Shown here: positions 1 to 12,861 of the stretch, in pieces
How positions within the stretch are numbered: position 1 is the first letter of the stretch
Layout: each line of letters opens with the position of its first letter
Made by a program: the position numbers and the translations under genes
The notes under the pieces: model-generated
What the model saw: the letters and a program-made list of their open reading frames with translations, nothing else
What the model was told of the DNA's origin: nothing
Databases searched by the model: none
Source of the DNA: Drosophila pseudoobscura
Lineage: Eukaryota > Arthropoda > Insecta > Diptera > Drosophilidae
Direction: 5' to 3'
DNA length: 64,000 bases
NCBI RefSeq assembly: GCF_009870125.1
Contig: NC_046683.1
Span: 39,075,869-39,139,868, forward strand

Positions 1-815
1 TAGGTCCGTACCCCCGTACTAAAAATGGAAACATTGGGTTGTTTATAGTGGTAGACCATAACACGAAATTCCATTTTCTTAGCCCTCTAAAGAAGTTCAC
101 GGCGCCAAAAATGTGTGAATACCTGGAAAGCTCCATATTCTACACCTTTGGAGTGCCGGAAGTTGTTCTAACGGATAATGGTTCGCAGTTCAAATCAAGT
201 TGTTTCGAAGCTTTTCTTACAAGTTTTGGCATTACACATCGGTGTACGGCTATATATTCTCCTCAGGCCAATGCTAGTGAACGATTAAACAGATCGGTTC
301 TGGCAGCCATCCGCGCTTATATTGGAAGTGACCATTCCAATTGGGACGCTAATTTGAACGCTATCAATGGTGCACTTAGAGCAGCGGTGCATCGAAGTAC
401 TGGTTATTCACCATATTTCCTTGTTTTTGGTCAGAACATGATTCTGAACGGAGGAGATTATACCCTATTGCGAAACGTGGATCTGCTAAGCAACGACGTC
501 CGATTAGAACACTCCGATCTGTTACAACTGGCAAGACAAGACGCTAAGAAAAACATAAAGAAATCACATGAGCTTAACGCGAAGAAATATAATCTACGGA
601 GTAGGAACGTACAACTTAAAACGGGTGACGAGGTTTTTGCTCGTAACTTTACCCAGAGCAACGCGAGTAAGAAGTTTAGTTCGAAGTTAGCTCCGGTTTT
701 CATTTCTGCAAAGGTTCTCAAAAAAAGAAGCCCATATTATTATGAGTTGGTGAACCCAGCAGGGAAAAAGATTGGAGTTTTCCATCTCAAAGATATTCAG
801 GTGAAGAATAAATAA
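1..815 (+). mobile_element. Ty3/gypsy retrotransposon integrase, 3' end of pol (5'-truncated by window edge)
   Basis: An open frame runs from about position 3 to the stop at 813-815. It carries the integrase catalytic core: a first Asp in VVDHNTKF, a second Asp in LTDNGSQF, and the Glu in PQANASERLNRS, i.e. the DD35E arrangement of retroviral-type integrases. A basic C-terminal region with a GDEVFARN-like strand and a terminal HLKDIQVK follows, as in Ty3/gypsy pol. The enzyme would insert the element's cDNA into host DNA. The frame has no internal stop, so this copy may be fairly young. Gag, protease and reverse transcriptase would lie left of the window. The exact family (mdg1-, mdg3- or blastopia-like) was not determined. 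Confidence 0.85.
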
Positions 816-897
816 CAGCATTTTTTTTCAGATAATGTACCTTCGAGCAGGTCTTGTTTCATTATCTGTGGTTGTAGTGTCCAACTATTCGAAAATC

Positions 898-924
898 AAA
901 AGAAAAAAAAAAGAAAGGAAAAGG
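898..924 (+). other. Candidate polypurine tract of the retrotransposon
   Basis: A run of 27 purines lies about 85 bp downstream of the pol stop codon. This is where an LTR retrotransposon has the primer for plus-strand DNA synthesis. The 3' LTR would begin right after it, but I could not find a matching second LTR or a clean TG...CA boundary, so the LTR itself is not called. Confidence 0.4.
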
Positions 925-3027
925 TCGAACAAGGTACACTTTAGGTACACTTTCTAGAAAGATACTTTTCATACCGCCCTCGCTAGCATAGCTCGAAGAA
1001 ATTGGTGGAATGCAGGAGATCCAGAAGATCATCCGATTGCACAGTTATGTTAAAGCTTAAAGCTCAGCTTAGGCATGCAATAGGTACAGGCGAATAGACT
1101 TGATTCATGTGAAATCATTCCCCTGCATAGTTTCACTTACGGCACACGTATATATAGATTTTCGTGATTTTCGCAATCGCAGAGTGAATGGTGAAGACAC
1201 GTGGAGTTACATAACTTCCAATTTTTCACTATTATCTAATCATCCGCTGTTTATATGGATTAATAAATCCGAAGAGTGGCGTTAGCTGAACTACCCGAGG
1301 GAAAAGTGAAAATAAAGTGAAATTCTTGAGAGAAGCAAAGGTACGTTAGTCCACCGTGGAAAGATAAGGTTCTGACACAGTTTTATTTAGGGATAGGAGT
1401 ACTGGAAAATCTTAATACAGCCAAGCCGGCCAACCAATCTACGGTATCAACTACTAAAACAACCAAGCTGACCGTTTGGGAGTTAGCGCAGTGCACATCC
1501 ACGGCGGCAAAGTGAAGGCTGAACCGTTGACGTTGGGCTAGCTCAATATCGGAAATCATTTACGGCTCGTGAAAGACCAACCACCATACACCACTGCTGG
1601 ACGTCCGAATTTCAGTTTGAACCTGCCGATCTCATAAAAAAAAAGCCGGAGGACATAATCGTCACCAACCTACGAAAACTTACAAAGGATTGAGTAATTA
1701 GGCTAGCCTAAACCACATTGCCTCAGAACCACTCTTGCTGTCAGCAGATTTGTGTTTATTTTGATTCCCGTGTTTCTCAATTTAAATTTCAAGTGCAAGT
1801 TCCCGTTTGCCTTTATCACTATCACATAAAAATCTATACGCTGCTGCTCTAAGAACCAGCTGATTAGATCCACATATTCATATCTCGTTTATCATTGTGT
1901 TGATTAATGTAGTAACTAAATAGCTTCCTCCAATGAGTAAATTTGTAACGTAACTGACGATTTTGAAAACTGAGCAATATGAGTTCGGGATAATGTGTTT
2001 CTCTTTATATATATACATACATTTATACTGACCAACCTCTAAATTACACAGTGCATACAAATGAATCCGTCAAAGTCATCTTGGGCCCAACGATACACCG
2101 ATGAGTTTAACCAATTACTGTGAGTACCACTAGTGGCTGAAACCACAATGTCTATACACCAATGCAGGCGTAAGTTTGTTGAAGTAGATATATATATACT
2201 GATTTGAAAGAATATTACCCCCCCTCAAATGCTCAAATAATTAAGTTTTTTTTGCTGATCCAAGAAGAAGGAAGTCTGTATATTTTTGTTTATTTGTAAA
2301 TGTAAGGAATCGGATTATATCTGTAATTAATGTAAAAAAAAAAAAAAATATATATATATCAATACAATCTCACATGGTTAGGGACATTTAACATAAAAAT
2401 AAAAGGAATTTGTAATCATGAATATGTCTGCCTAAACTAAATATTATCTCCGTCCGTCAAGTACTTATGCTTATCTCCCTCAAAATGCACTAGAAGATGT
2501 TGGATCTTAGAATTGGGACAACGCCCGAATGTAAACGCGTTTGTCATGGTTGGGTGGGTAAAGACTAGGGACATATATCACCGCTGTTCCCTCCATCAGA
2601 CAGAAGACGAACTACACTTTTTCTAAGCGTTTTCTAAATGCGTATCGGCGCAGAGTGGAAATGAGTTTTTTTTTATTGGTTATTGACATTAACGTCGAGA
2701 TCCTGCTTATTTTTTTTGAAGCGCATTATATTGATTTGTGTCAGGAAAACTGTGTAGCTAGGAGAGAAAGAACCCCGACCAATCCGACGAGCTGGACCCG
2801 AGCACAGCAAGAATGCGCGCATTCGAACCTAGCTTCCTATTAACATGATGTCAAAAAAAAAACCATCTATTGGCCACTGTCGGAGTTAGAGCCTAAATAG
2901 GCTCTGGCCCCAACTCACTGGCAAAGACTGAACACTACAATATTTATTCCATAGTACATAGTAAAATTCGAATAATAATGTAATAGCTACACGTACATTT
3001 AGGCTAATTCCAATGCAAGGAACTAGC
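925..3027. other. Non-coding stretch, probably partly LTR / retrotransposon untranslated sequence
   Basis: No convincing gene. The first several hundred bases may belong to the LTR of the upstream element. An A/TA-rich low-complexity run lies near 2333-2360. A possible mini-exon (ATG at 2061, acceptor before 2052, donor at 2120) has only about 20 codons and is not supported by anything else. An 8-bp perfect inverted repeat (AGAGCCTA/TAGGCTCT) lies near 2890-2907. Confidence 0.5.
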
Positions 3028-5009
3028 CTAGAGTCTGGATTGGTTGAGGGCTCGAGAGTGCACAGTTTGGTTGTCGATTAGCATATGGGTCGATATGACG
3101 AACTTGAGCTGGTCGTTCTGTTCGATGATTTTGGCATTGATATCACGAAACATTTTGTTCAGCATCTTTTCCTGAAGCTGCATCTCCGACGAAAGTCGCT
3201 CCATCTTTGTTATGAACTCCTCAAAACACTTGGACACCATTTTTTCCACGGCTCCCTTGCGTTATATGATTCTTCCAAGGTCTTTTTTGCCATTCGACCA
3301 AAAATGTTGAGGGGCTATAAGGCGATACTGCATCCGCTGCTGCTTCAGCTGCTGCTGTGGCTGCAACCGCTCCATAACATCCTCTCGCTTTTTACGTAAA
3401 CCTTCGGCTATCGACTCATGGAGTTGCTTATTTGCGGCCTGTACCCGCTCGATTGTCGACAATGGATTTCATGAGCCACCTGGGGTTTCTGCTCCTTCTC
3501 CTGCTCCTGCTGCTGCCTTCGAATCGCTTTTGTGATGCTAGCACAGCTGGATTGCAGCGGTGCTTGCGTTTCGGCGAACCGAACGAGGACTCACTGCTAT
3601 CTGAGAGTCTTTCCACCTGTACCACCAGCTCGTCAATCTGATCCCCGGACATGCGGCGCTTCTTTTTGAGCTTATGTTACGATTCGAATCGCAGGTCGAA
3701 TCTGTACTGCTATCGCTCCTCTTTCGTTGGAAGCTTTTGCCTTTGCGGACCCTTCCCGGAGGCCTGCTTTTTCGGGAGCCTGTTCAGAGGGGCCCGCTGC
3801 TTGGGTGAACAGTTGGCTTGCGTCTTAGGAAAACCGTTATCAGTGGCCTGCATCCTGGGCATCCTGGGACAGGCCGGTGCAGGTGACCTGCAATTTGAAT
3901 GGGCTCGAGACGTTGGTCTGCACCCGTGGGGTATCATTGTCGTAAGATTGCATCTTGAACGGAACGCTCCCTGAGGATTCTTGCTGCTTTTTTGAAGAAC
4001 CGGCATCTTTCTTCTTGGCCTTCTCTTTGACCTCTGGACTTAGATCTGCATAGATGAGGGCCGTCTTGTCCTTTACGATGACCAGCTCTTTGTTGGCGAG
4101 CTTTATAAGATTGTGGCATTTGAGGGCTTGGCACTCGATGGCGCTCAGACCGTCCAGCGCCATAAGAGTATGTTGGACTTCTCCAAATTTTTTTGCCTCA
4201 ATAATCTTGTTGAACGCTTGCTCGAGGTACTGGCATTAACTCTCATTCTTCGTCATAATTTTCTCCTGGTCCGGAGCTTTATACTTGTTGGTTGTTGGAC
4301 GCATGTGGACTGGGCCTTTGACTGCGACATCCAGGACCTCAGCTGTTTTAATTCAGTGGCGACCACAAAGTGCGACACGGCCGAGCTGGGGATGGGTTAA
4401 CGGGCGGTGCCCAATCTGGAGAGCTCCGTTTGTGGTTTGTTTTTCGACGGCACCTCCGGGCCAGTGGGCATGATCTTCACCTTGCCCTTGAGAAACTTTT
4501 TCCTCAACTCGCCGCGATGGTACACTAGATCCCCCTGTCGATTGAACTTGTAACAATTCTCAATTATAAGTTGGAAGTCTGCCAGTGCTTCATGGACCGA
4601 GCAGTAAAAATCATTGTTGACGCGACGTCTGATAGTATTTAGGTCCATTGGTTTTTCAATGTACATACATATGGTACATCGTGGCGTTCGTATCTACTGT
4701 ATCTACGGGATTCAAGAAGTCCACAGCATAGCGACGTGTGAATACCGGATCCAGAATGTATATTTTTCAAAAATGTATCTTATTAGTGTACCGGCCAAGG
4801 CGTCCGGGTGGCGGATACACCGCAGGCTGGACACGATTCGATCTTTTTGAGCTTCCCACATCACGACGGGGCGCGGCCTCCGGGCGGAGGGGTCTGCATT
4901 AAAAGAATGATAAATGTATGTCAATGAGAGAGTTTGGACTTGCCATTGTTAGTGTTTGTTTCGTATTGGCTTGAGAGTTCTTGTACGGGCACGGGATACT
5001 TGGGGGACT
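3028..5009 (-). pseudogene. Decayed BET-like bromodomain protein gene (testis-specific tBRD-type candidate)
   Basis: Reading the minus strand, a probable 3' splice acceptor ends at 5010 and a second at 4894. The frame after it carries a BET signature: VQPAVYPPPGRLGRYTNK, then RRYAVDFLNPVDT, MYHMYIEKPMDLNTIRRRV and the asparagine helix ENCYKFNRQGDLVYH. Bromodomains bind acetyl-lysine on histones. The frame is broken by TGA at 4767-4769, inside the first helix where BET proteins have a leucine-like position. It then ends in TAA just before 4397. Downstream coding-like blocks need frame changes: a helical block FNKIIEAKKFGEVQHTLMAL, preceded in its own frame by a TAA, continues to about 3840. 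Further Lys/Ser-rich blocks and a coiled-coil-like tail (MVSKCFEEFITKMERLSSEM) end at 3028. At least two stops and several frame changes argue for a pseudogene. Sequencing error or unrecognised introns are the alternative. Only one bromodomain is visible. Confidence 0.75.
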
Positions 5010-7865
5010 CTGAAACATAAAAAATAAAACAAGTAAGTTCGATGTGCACAGTGGGACATGTTCCATTCACTGCATTCAACCTAATACTATACAACTCGAA
5101 CAACAAATCGTTTGCAACAGCAAACTGAGGCTGTGTAGATTGTTAGTGCTGTGTAGTAGTTTATGTGGGAGTTCACCATAGACTCTGATACGTCAAACCT
5201 TGCCTGATTGGTTGTTTCTTCGGCATCTCTATGATACAGAAAATGATCTGACGTGTAGAGTATCAGGGAGACCTTATTGTGTTGCCCCATCCCACAAGTA
5301 TGTGCCGTTTTGATGCCAAACTTTTTTGAACATTTTTATAGCTCTTATCAGGGCAGGAAAAACCACCAACATTTCTAGATCTTAGGCAGCTATAAATAAG
5401 ACCAGCATTTCCGCCAAAAACCCCATTAAAAACGTAGATTTTCAAAGGGTCAAACATACGCGTCAGTCCTTAATGGCCGAAAGGTCAAATGTCGCAGAGC
5501 CTTGGGGGTACTGTTGCAATGCCACATCTGGCCTGCGTTTCCCTTAAACCTGTGATGGAGTTGTATAACAAACTGAACACAACCTCCCCCTGCCACACAC
5601 TTCAATCTGCTGCCCTGTTGCCGCGTGCGTGAGGGCATAAGGGCGGCGGATTATGCAATAAATACTCGTACCTTCGACACAGGGAGGACACTGACAGATG
5701 AAAGGACCCAAAGAGAGGCTGTAGGTAATGGATGCGGATGGAAATGTGAAATGGGGGGTGTCGGTGGGTGTGTGGGTTTCAGCCAGCAATAACAAGATAA
5801 TTATGCATAATTGTAGACCGAACAATAAACACATTTGGTGCGGCATTCATTTCATTATTCTCATGTCATTCGAAACGCGCATCAAATCACTGAACCAAAT
5901 AAATGACCAAAAAGAGATACAAATACATCAGATAGAACATTGAAAAATCAGAGCAGGAGCAGGGCGGGAGAGAAGCAGTGGAGGAGCACCAAAGGAACAG
6001 GAGACCAGGGGAGACCGAGGCAACAGCCGAAGTAAGCGACCACAACAATCAGGCAACGAACCGGCCAAAACGAGAGTTACCAAAAATATTCTGGCAATTT
6101 GCCCAAAAGTATAAGAAAACACACGCACAGCCGCACTGGCATAGAAACAGCCACAAAAACAGCCCCAACCAGTGGCGTAGGCAGAAGGGTCCTAGGAGGC
6201 TGAAAGAATGAAGAATTGAAAGCTTCGGATACCCATGACTTTATCAATGCAAAACCTTTTCGTTTTTTGAACTTTAAGCATCACATGACTCTACAAAATA
6301 CTCGTATTTAGCCGCTGCTATAAGGACAGCCGATATGCAGGGTCATCAAAAAGGGGGGTCTAAATTGATTAAAATTAGTTCAATTAATTAAAAATTTTTA
6401 ATAAATTTAAAAACAATCATTTTTATTTTACTAAAATTAAAAAATAAATGAGCTAACAAAAAAAAAACAAAATTTTAAAATCTGCACCTTATTAGATTGA
6501 ATAGAATTAAGCGAAAACAACAAAAGCGAGGGAATGTGCTAACCTGATGACGAGTAATGTATCCATTTGCACCCAATTACAAATATTTTTAAAAATATGG
6601 AAAACTTTTAGCTGAGAGGACACACACAGACACCCTCTTGCAATACGCCACTGCCGGAAGCGTGGCGCAGATCCTGTTGCCCCGTAGTCCCGTTCCGTCC
6701 GGCGCGTTGCCAAGGTCCTAACGAGTAATGAATCTCCTTCGTGAGATGGCAGCCAATTTCCAGGAGGGTTGTAAAGTGGGACAATGATGTGCCAGCCACC
6801 TGAATGAGTGGCAGCGGCAGAACCTTGGGGAAGAGCACCCAGAAAATGGCGACTTGAACCGGAAAACGGAATGCACCGCCATGTCCCACCCGCAGTGCGT
6901 TTCTTCACAGTCACAGATGTGCTTGTGTATCTATCGCTATCGGTCGTCCCTAAATTACGACTTGCAGATCGAATTGAGAATAAATGCGCGGATAATTAAG
7001 GAGAGGCCCCATCCATCTAATTTGAAGCAGGAGACAAAAGCAGAAACAAACAGGTCACAGGGTGAGCTGCAATCACTGCAAGCACGTCATTTGTGCCGCC
7101 ATTTATGGTACTTATATCTGTTAATAATTGGATGATCCCTTCATGGGTACCTTCATATGTGGCAAGCTGCAAAATAAAATTAAAATTATTATGAAATTCA
7201 AATTACAGCAAAAGGCCACAGGGTGCTCGGCACGCCCTATTGCATATCGCAGACAGACTTGATGGGGCCCTGTAATTTGGCACGACGCAGAAGGCTAATA
7301 TCGTACAAATATAAATATGGTAGCTGCAAATACAGAAATTCTGGATAAACGGGCCTCAGCACCATCGGTGTTGGATAAAGCTTGAAGTTTGGTAAACACA
7401 CAAATAAGACCGCGGTATCCCGTATTTAAAAATTTTGAAAAAATAGATTGCCGCAATGTGTGGCGAGTGGGCAGAGAATACCTTTTTCACGCTTTTAGAG
7501 AAATGTACATTTTATCAATCCGTTTTTTTTTTACTTTGACACACAATGAAAATTGTAAGTGTATTTAAAGTCACCATTCAGTGTTGTATAGGATCGAAAA
7601 GACAAAAAATTAGTGTGAGTAAGTGTCAAGGCCATAGTCGAATTGAAAAAACTTATCGAGAGCAAATCCGTACTTCAAAAATTTTTCAAAATTTTCAATT
7701 TGGTAAACACAATGGACCGTCTAAGACCGGATTGCAAAGGTGTCTCTCGTTCTTTCTTATTTTTCTCTCTCATTTTTCCTAGCTCTGTAGCACTTTTTTC
7801 TTATAATATGTAGAAGCTTGAAGAGGCTTACAGATCTTTCATAGAGTAACGTTGGTAACGAGTAA
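5010..7865. other. Intergenic sequence upstream of Pdfr, left part
   Basis: No gene supported. 6350-6500 is very AT-rich. 6600-7000 is locally GC-richer with overlapping open frames on both strands, none of which I recognise. 7166-7400 holds one copy of an unclassified dispersed repeat that recurs near 10.85 and 11.77 kb. Confidence 0.5.
7166..7400. repeat. Dispersed repeat family R1, copy 1
   Basis: Shares recognisable blocks with 10850-11060 and 11765-12005: an AAATT/TGAAATT lead-in, a GGGTGCTC..GC.C core, CATTGCATATCGCAGA (closest in copies 1 and 3), and GGATAAACG further on. Divergence is high, so these are old copies. The third copy runs into an ISY-type repeat end, which suggests R1 may be part of the same or a related element. 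Confidence 0.5.
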
Positions 7866-8335
7866 CGAGGAGGAACGTTGTGAGTCGCGGCTACGGCCGC
7901 TATATTTATACCGATACTACCGATAGAGTATGGTTCTCCTCCGCCAGGGGGCGCACACATGGCGCTACGAAGAGTGTGTGAGAGAGAAAGAAAATAATTA
8001 ATCGCCTGGACGGCGCTATATAGCCACTGCAAATTGATTTGTTCCCAATCTCGTATCTTATAATTGTGGACGTCACAGATTTGCGTCAAAAGGCGTCAAA
8101 AGGTGGGGCGACATTTTGAAATAAACTTGTAACAGTAAAATATCACAGAGTCTGGATACATAATTTCGTGGCTCTAGCACTAATAGTCTCTGAGAACTAG
8201 GCACTCATAGGGACGAACAGACGGACAGACAGACATGGCTCAATCGAATCGGCTATTGATGCGGACCCAGACGTTACACACATCCATTTTCCCCACAAAT
8301 CTTATACACCCCTGTACTCATTTTGAGCATCGGGT
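7866..8335 (-). repeat. ISY/SGM/DINE-1-type interspersed repeat (reverse orientation)
   Basis: Begins with a block ending AACGTTGTGAG and a GCGGCTACGGCCGC stretch. It ends with the ACACATCCATTTTCCCC...CATTTTGAGCATCGGGTA block that recurs across this window in both orientations. It also has the GACAGACAGACATGGCTCAAT segment common to these elements. The family name is from memory of obscura-group repeats; membership was judged by eye against the other copies here (near 19.0, 42.8, 49.0, 54.5, 56.8 and 59.1 kb). Confidence 0.7.
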
Positions 8336-9587
8336 AGACAAAATTGAAATTTAATGGTTAAAAGAGCAGGATGATACAATATATTGAATATCTCTTAGAC
8401 CAAGTGTAAAATCTGTTGCTTTTCTGTGACTTTAACCAAAAGAAGGAAACAACAAAGTGGTCTGATGATCCATTGAGGCATAATATTTTGCCATGGACGA
8501 CCAATTCAATGGTAGGATGTGGAAAAAGAGCTTGCATTACATTGACATTGACACTGGAGGAGTGGAAGGACTGTCACTGTCATTGCCACACGGATGATGA
8601 CACTGCTACACTGCCAATGGCATTTATACTGACAGTAAATACTTGTAGGCCGTGGCGCGTTCTGTGCACATACTGTGTATGTGTGGGAGTACGATAACTC
8701 CTTTGGTCTGTTCATGTATCGACATTGATTGGTTCGAATGGGGCAATCCGGCAAATTGCACAACAGCAGCGTAATCAGTAATGCAACAGTTACACCAGCC
8801 AGACAGGATACTGAGCCAGAAGCAGAAGCAGAAGCAAAACCAGGCAGACAGCAGGACACTCTCTGTGTTTAAATTAAATATTGAGAGGGGGAGACAAAAG
8901 AATACAGGGATACAAAACACCGCAGCTTGAGTAGCTGTCAAAATCTGTTGGGCCTGTCAGAATGGATTTGAATGGGTGAATGGGTCAACAGTGCATTCAG
9001 TGAGGCGTGCGACGAGAGACCTCCATTGAAAATCGTACAATAATCGTACTTGGTGAATACTTACATTCATCCATCCCCATCTTCACTGCAGCTCAGAGCT
9101 ATTCATTTATTCAATTATAAGACATTCACGAGATCCCCAGAGCAAAACAAAACACCAGAGCGAACCCACTCGTCGAAAAATGCTCGGTGCATCCTCGTTT
9201 GCTCCTGGCTACTGGCTGACTGCAACCAGTGGCACTGGCAAATTCAATGCCACAAATTGTATAAGCAGCTGCAGCTTCAGTGGCTGCTTGCTGCAGCCAA
9301 GCGGCAAATGTCCTGCGGCTACAAAAGGAAAATTCCACCCACATCCACCCAAAAAGAACATGTTCTGTCTTTGGTTCTGTCCTAACGATTTTTCGGGGAG
9401 CAACGAAAAGGTTGATATAACCCGGGCAGGACCCTTCTTTAAAGCAGCAATCTAGTCCTGGTTTGGTAAAACTTGGCAAAACTTTCGATTGGCATATCCT
9501 TTAGTTTAGCGACTAACTGGCGTTAACACAGTGCGTTTTGAAGCTATAAGGCCGTATACAAAAGCACCATCTATGAGTTTAAAACGA

Positions 9588-9665
9588 AAATGAAATGAAC
9601 CAAGACACATTAGGAACGAGAAAGTTAAATGAAATGAACCAAGACACATTAGAAACGAGAAAGTT
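9588..9665. repeat. 39-bp tandem duplication
   Basis: Two consecutive 39-bp units (9588-9626 and 9627-9665) differ at a single base (TTAGGAACG versus TTAGAAACG). This is a recent local duplication with no coding context. Confidence 0.9.
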
Positions 9666-10849
9666 ACTGAAGAGAGAGCCACGCTGGAAGAACTCCTATA
9701 GTGCTCCGGCTGATAATTCGATATTTTCTTAATGTTATTAAGATCCCATATGTCATGATACCAATGTTCTGCACTGTCAGGCCACACATGTGGCTGCTGC
9801 TCTGCCATTCAGCTGTTTGCCATGTGCTGTTGGCCAAAAAGCTGCAGTAAAAGAGGGCCACCAGGGAGGGTAACAGCATTGTCAAATAGCGCGAAAAACT
9901 TTCCAAATGCCGCAGCGGCAGCAGCCTGCTCTCCTACCCCTTCCTGACACCGAACACCAAGCCCCATTCCCACCCTCTTGTCTAGGGGCATTGGCCCGCT
10001 CTATGCATTTCGCTCTTTATGAATAGAGCTCTTGAGATTATTTTTCCTTGATTCTTTCTCTTTTTTTGCGCACTATAATTATACCAAAGACGTGAACAGC
10101 ACGCCACGCCCCAACGCCTTAGTCAAATGCTGGTGGGAATTTTTGTGGGATAGTCCCCAAAAGAAGGGCGGTGCACTCGAAAAAAAGAGATTCCTATGAG
10201 ATTCCAAAGGATTTCTTAGCCACATGCGACTCGAGTCTGTCCTCTAAAGACTCTTTTCCTATGGGAGGAGCCTACCGAATTTTTGAAAGGCAATATATAT
10301 AAGCTTCCGCTTTAGTTTTAGTTTGCTCATTTTCGTATATTTTTTCATTGCAGATTTTTGCGGTTTCTGCCTTAAATTATCAAAGTATTTAATAGAGTTT
10401 TGCCTTGACAGCTCTTCAAAGGCCTTCCCTTTCCATCCACCCACTCAAGCCGCGGCACCAGAGGCTGCACAGTGACCCAACTCAGGACCAACTCGTCTGG
10501 GGACGGTGAAACGTGCAACATGGGACTGTGGTCTCAGGACACGGCCAATGACAGGGGGGCCCACAGTCGGAGCTTTTTTCTACTTTTGAGACTTTTAAGA
10601 TTCGGGGGAGTGGTTTTTGAAATTATTAAGCTTAATTGCAATTGCTTCCGCATTCAATGCTGTCGATGTATTCGATGTCCATAGAATATCGCCCCTGCAG
10701 TCTTATGCAACATCTGTCCAAGGATTTCGGGCACATGGAATGTTGCTGATACCTTTGGCTGTGCCCAAGGCACACGCAGGAGAGAAACATCCACGCAGGG
10801 GAGGACTGTGCGAGTACGAGTACCTCGTATATGCGCTTCAAAATTGAAA

Positions 10850-11060
10850 TTCTTATGAAATTATATCAAATGCACTCAAAGGCATTTCGGGAAATCTTAG
10901 CAAAAGGCGACAGGGTGCTCCGCCCGCCCCTGCAATGTGGCACGTGGCACGTGGCAGAGGGATAATATGGTGCATGTAAGGGGGCAAGAAATGCGACTCT
11001 TTCGGGAAAAAAAATACTTTCAGCTGAAAATGCTGAATTTCCAGTTAAAACCAAATCTTA
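10850..11060. repeat. Dispersed repeat family R1, copy 2
   Basis: Resembles copy 3 most closely: both have AATGCACT(C/T)AAAGGCA, a CGGGA.ATCT.AGCAAAA segment, GGGTGCTCCGC-type sequence, and later GACTCTTTCGGGAAAAA and TTCAGCTG.AA. See copy 1 for what the family is. Confidence 0.55.
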
Positions 11061-11764
11061 TTTCTTGTACTTCTGCACCGTTTTTGTTGAATAAATTTTG
11101 GGGATTGCCAGAATATGTAATGTATATGTATATAGAAATTAAATGTTTTTCAGGCTCTTAAATTGACAAAATTTAACGAGAAGAGGACACAAAAGTTTTC
11201 CCAACGGATCGTTTCAAATCAACTGCTCGAAATGTTCGCAAAGGAGAAAAGAAATAAGATAAATTCTGAGTTGTTAAAAGTCATTTTCTGGCTGGCAGTT
11301 TTTTGTGAATTTTTGTAAAGCCAACTTCCAAATACAGACTGTACTCTACTACCACAATCCAAGCTCACTCAAATTGGCACACTTAAGAGATTTTTCAGCC
11401 ACCCTAAATATCGAATCAAGGAATCGTCTACATTGCAGACATTTCCTCTCATCTAATGGGATATTTTTGTATCCAGCTATAGCAAAGAGATAAATAAGTT
11501 TCATATGTTAAAACGTTTTAAGACTTGCACTCATCTTCTTGGAGAGTATTTTTAACACGTTCCTTCATACATACGTACATACATGTATGTATATACATTG
11601 GCACCGTTCCGTGTAAGGTTGCTACGATTAAAATCTGTTTGACTGTTGGTAGTGTCAAAGCAAAGCGAAATGTCATACGCCCATTATGTTAATAATTAGA
11701 AGATTGGCTTGCAAGGGTCCCTTTAGACTGCAACTGCATTTGTCAACATCCAAAGTTGAATTCC

Positions 11765-12190
11765 GAAGACATTATGTAAAATGCACTTAAAGGCACCTCG
11801 GGAGATCTGAGCAAAATGCCACAGCGTGCTCCGCTCACACCATTGCATATCGCAGATAGACTTGAATGGCACCCAGTAATGCGCCCCGAGGCAGTATTGA
11901 CTCTTTCGGGAAAAATCGTATATTCAGCTGCAAGTGCGGATATGCAGGATAAACGAGACCTCTACGCCGTCACTGTTGAAAAGCTTTGGGATTGCTTACA
12001 CACAAATTATAACACTTTTTCTAGTACTTCACGGACTGATACACAGACTGATAGACAGACGTGGCTATATTGACTCGGCTATTGATGCTGATCTAAAATA
12101 AATATACCTTATGGAGTCGGAAACTTTTCCTTTTGGGGGTTACACACATCCATATCCACACACAACTAATATACCCCTATTTCGTTAACG
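11765..12190. repeat. Dispersed repeat R1 copy 3 joined to an ISY-type end
   Basis: 11765-12005 is R1-like. 12040-12190 continues with the GACAGACGTGGCTATATTGACTCGG...ACACATCCATATCCACAC segment characteristic of the ISY-type repeats, in the same reverse orientation as the copy at 7.9-8.3 kb. Confidence 0.55.
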
Positions 12191-12861
12191 ATATTCCGAC
12201 TCTTTTAGGTTACTGTATGTATACAAAGCTTTAGTGCTGCGAAGAAATTTATACATGGATAGCACAGGTTCCTTTCGATTATGCAGAACAGCTTTTTAGA
12301 ACTCAATGAAATCCAGGCCGTTGGCCTGGTGATGATGAGCTTTGCCTGGCCATTTGCCAATCATAATCCCGTCAAGCTGCTCCCTATGCAATGGGATGTG
12401 TGCTGTGTGTCAGTGTACGTGCAGGAGGATGTTTTCACTAGCTATAAATACTCGACTTGGAGGAAACAGAAACTGCACTCCATCCCATATGATACGAGTC
12501 AGGCATGAGTAGTATTTATTTGTAGGCAATCATCACGGACTGGCGATGGCAATGCCCGGGCGTGAGCGTGGGCTGGACTTAATAAAAAGCCAGTGACGGT
12601 GTCTCTTCTCGGTACCATGCACTGTCTGGTACCACCTTCTGGCTCCAGCATTGTTTGATAAGCTTTCAATTAAATTTCTACTGTGGGGGTCGTGCACCTC
12701 CGTCTGAGGGGGGGAAAAATTGCAATTTCTTTGGACATGCATCACAAAAGGAGAGCGGCTTCTTCTCAGTTATATTTATAGACTTTATATTTGGACTTTA
12801 ATCTAATTTACTTCCATCATTCTTTTTCTTTCACAGCGGCAGGTATACTGTCTGCGGCGAT

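Larger units (their letters stand above)
8336..12836. other. Intergenic sequence upstream of Pdfr, right part
   Basis: No coding gene supported. It contains dispersed repeats (listed separately), a 39-bp tandem duplication at 9588-9665 and a microsatellite-like ACATACATAC stretch near 11570-11590. The Pdfr promoter and any non-coding first exon should lie here, since the first coding exon is preceded by a splice acceptor, but I cannot place them. Confidence 0.45.

Noticed and set aside
6608..6889. Minus-strand frame with a hydrophobic VAIFWVLFPKVLPLPLIQVA stretch in a GC-richer patch
   Set aside because: No match to a family I know, competing frames on the other strand, and no splice sites or poly-A signal; noted only.
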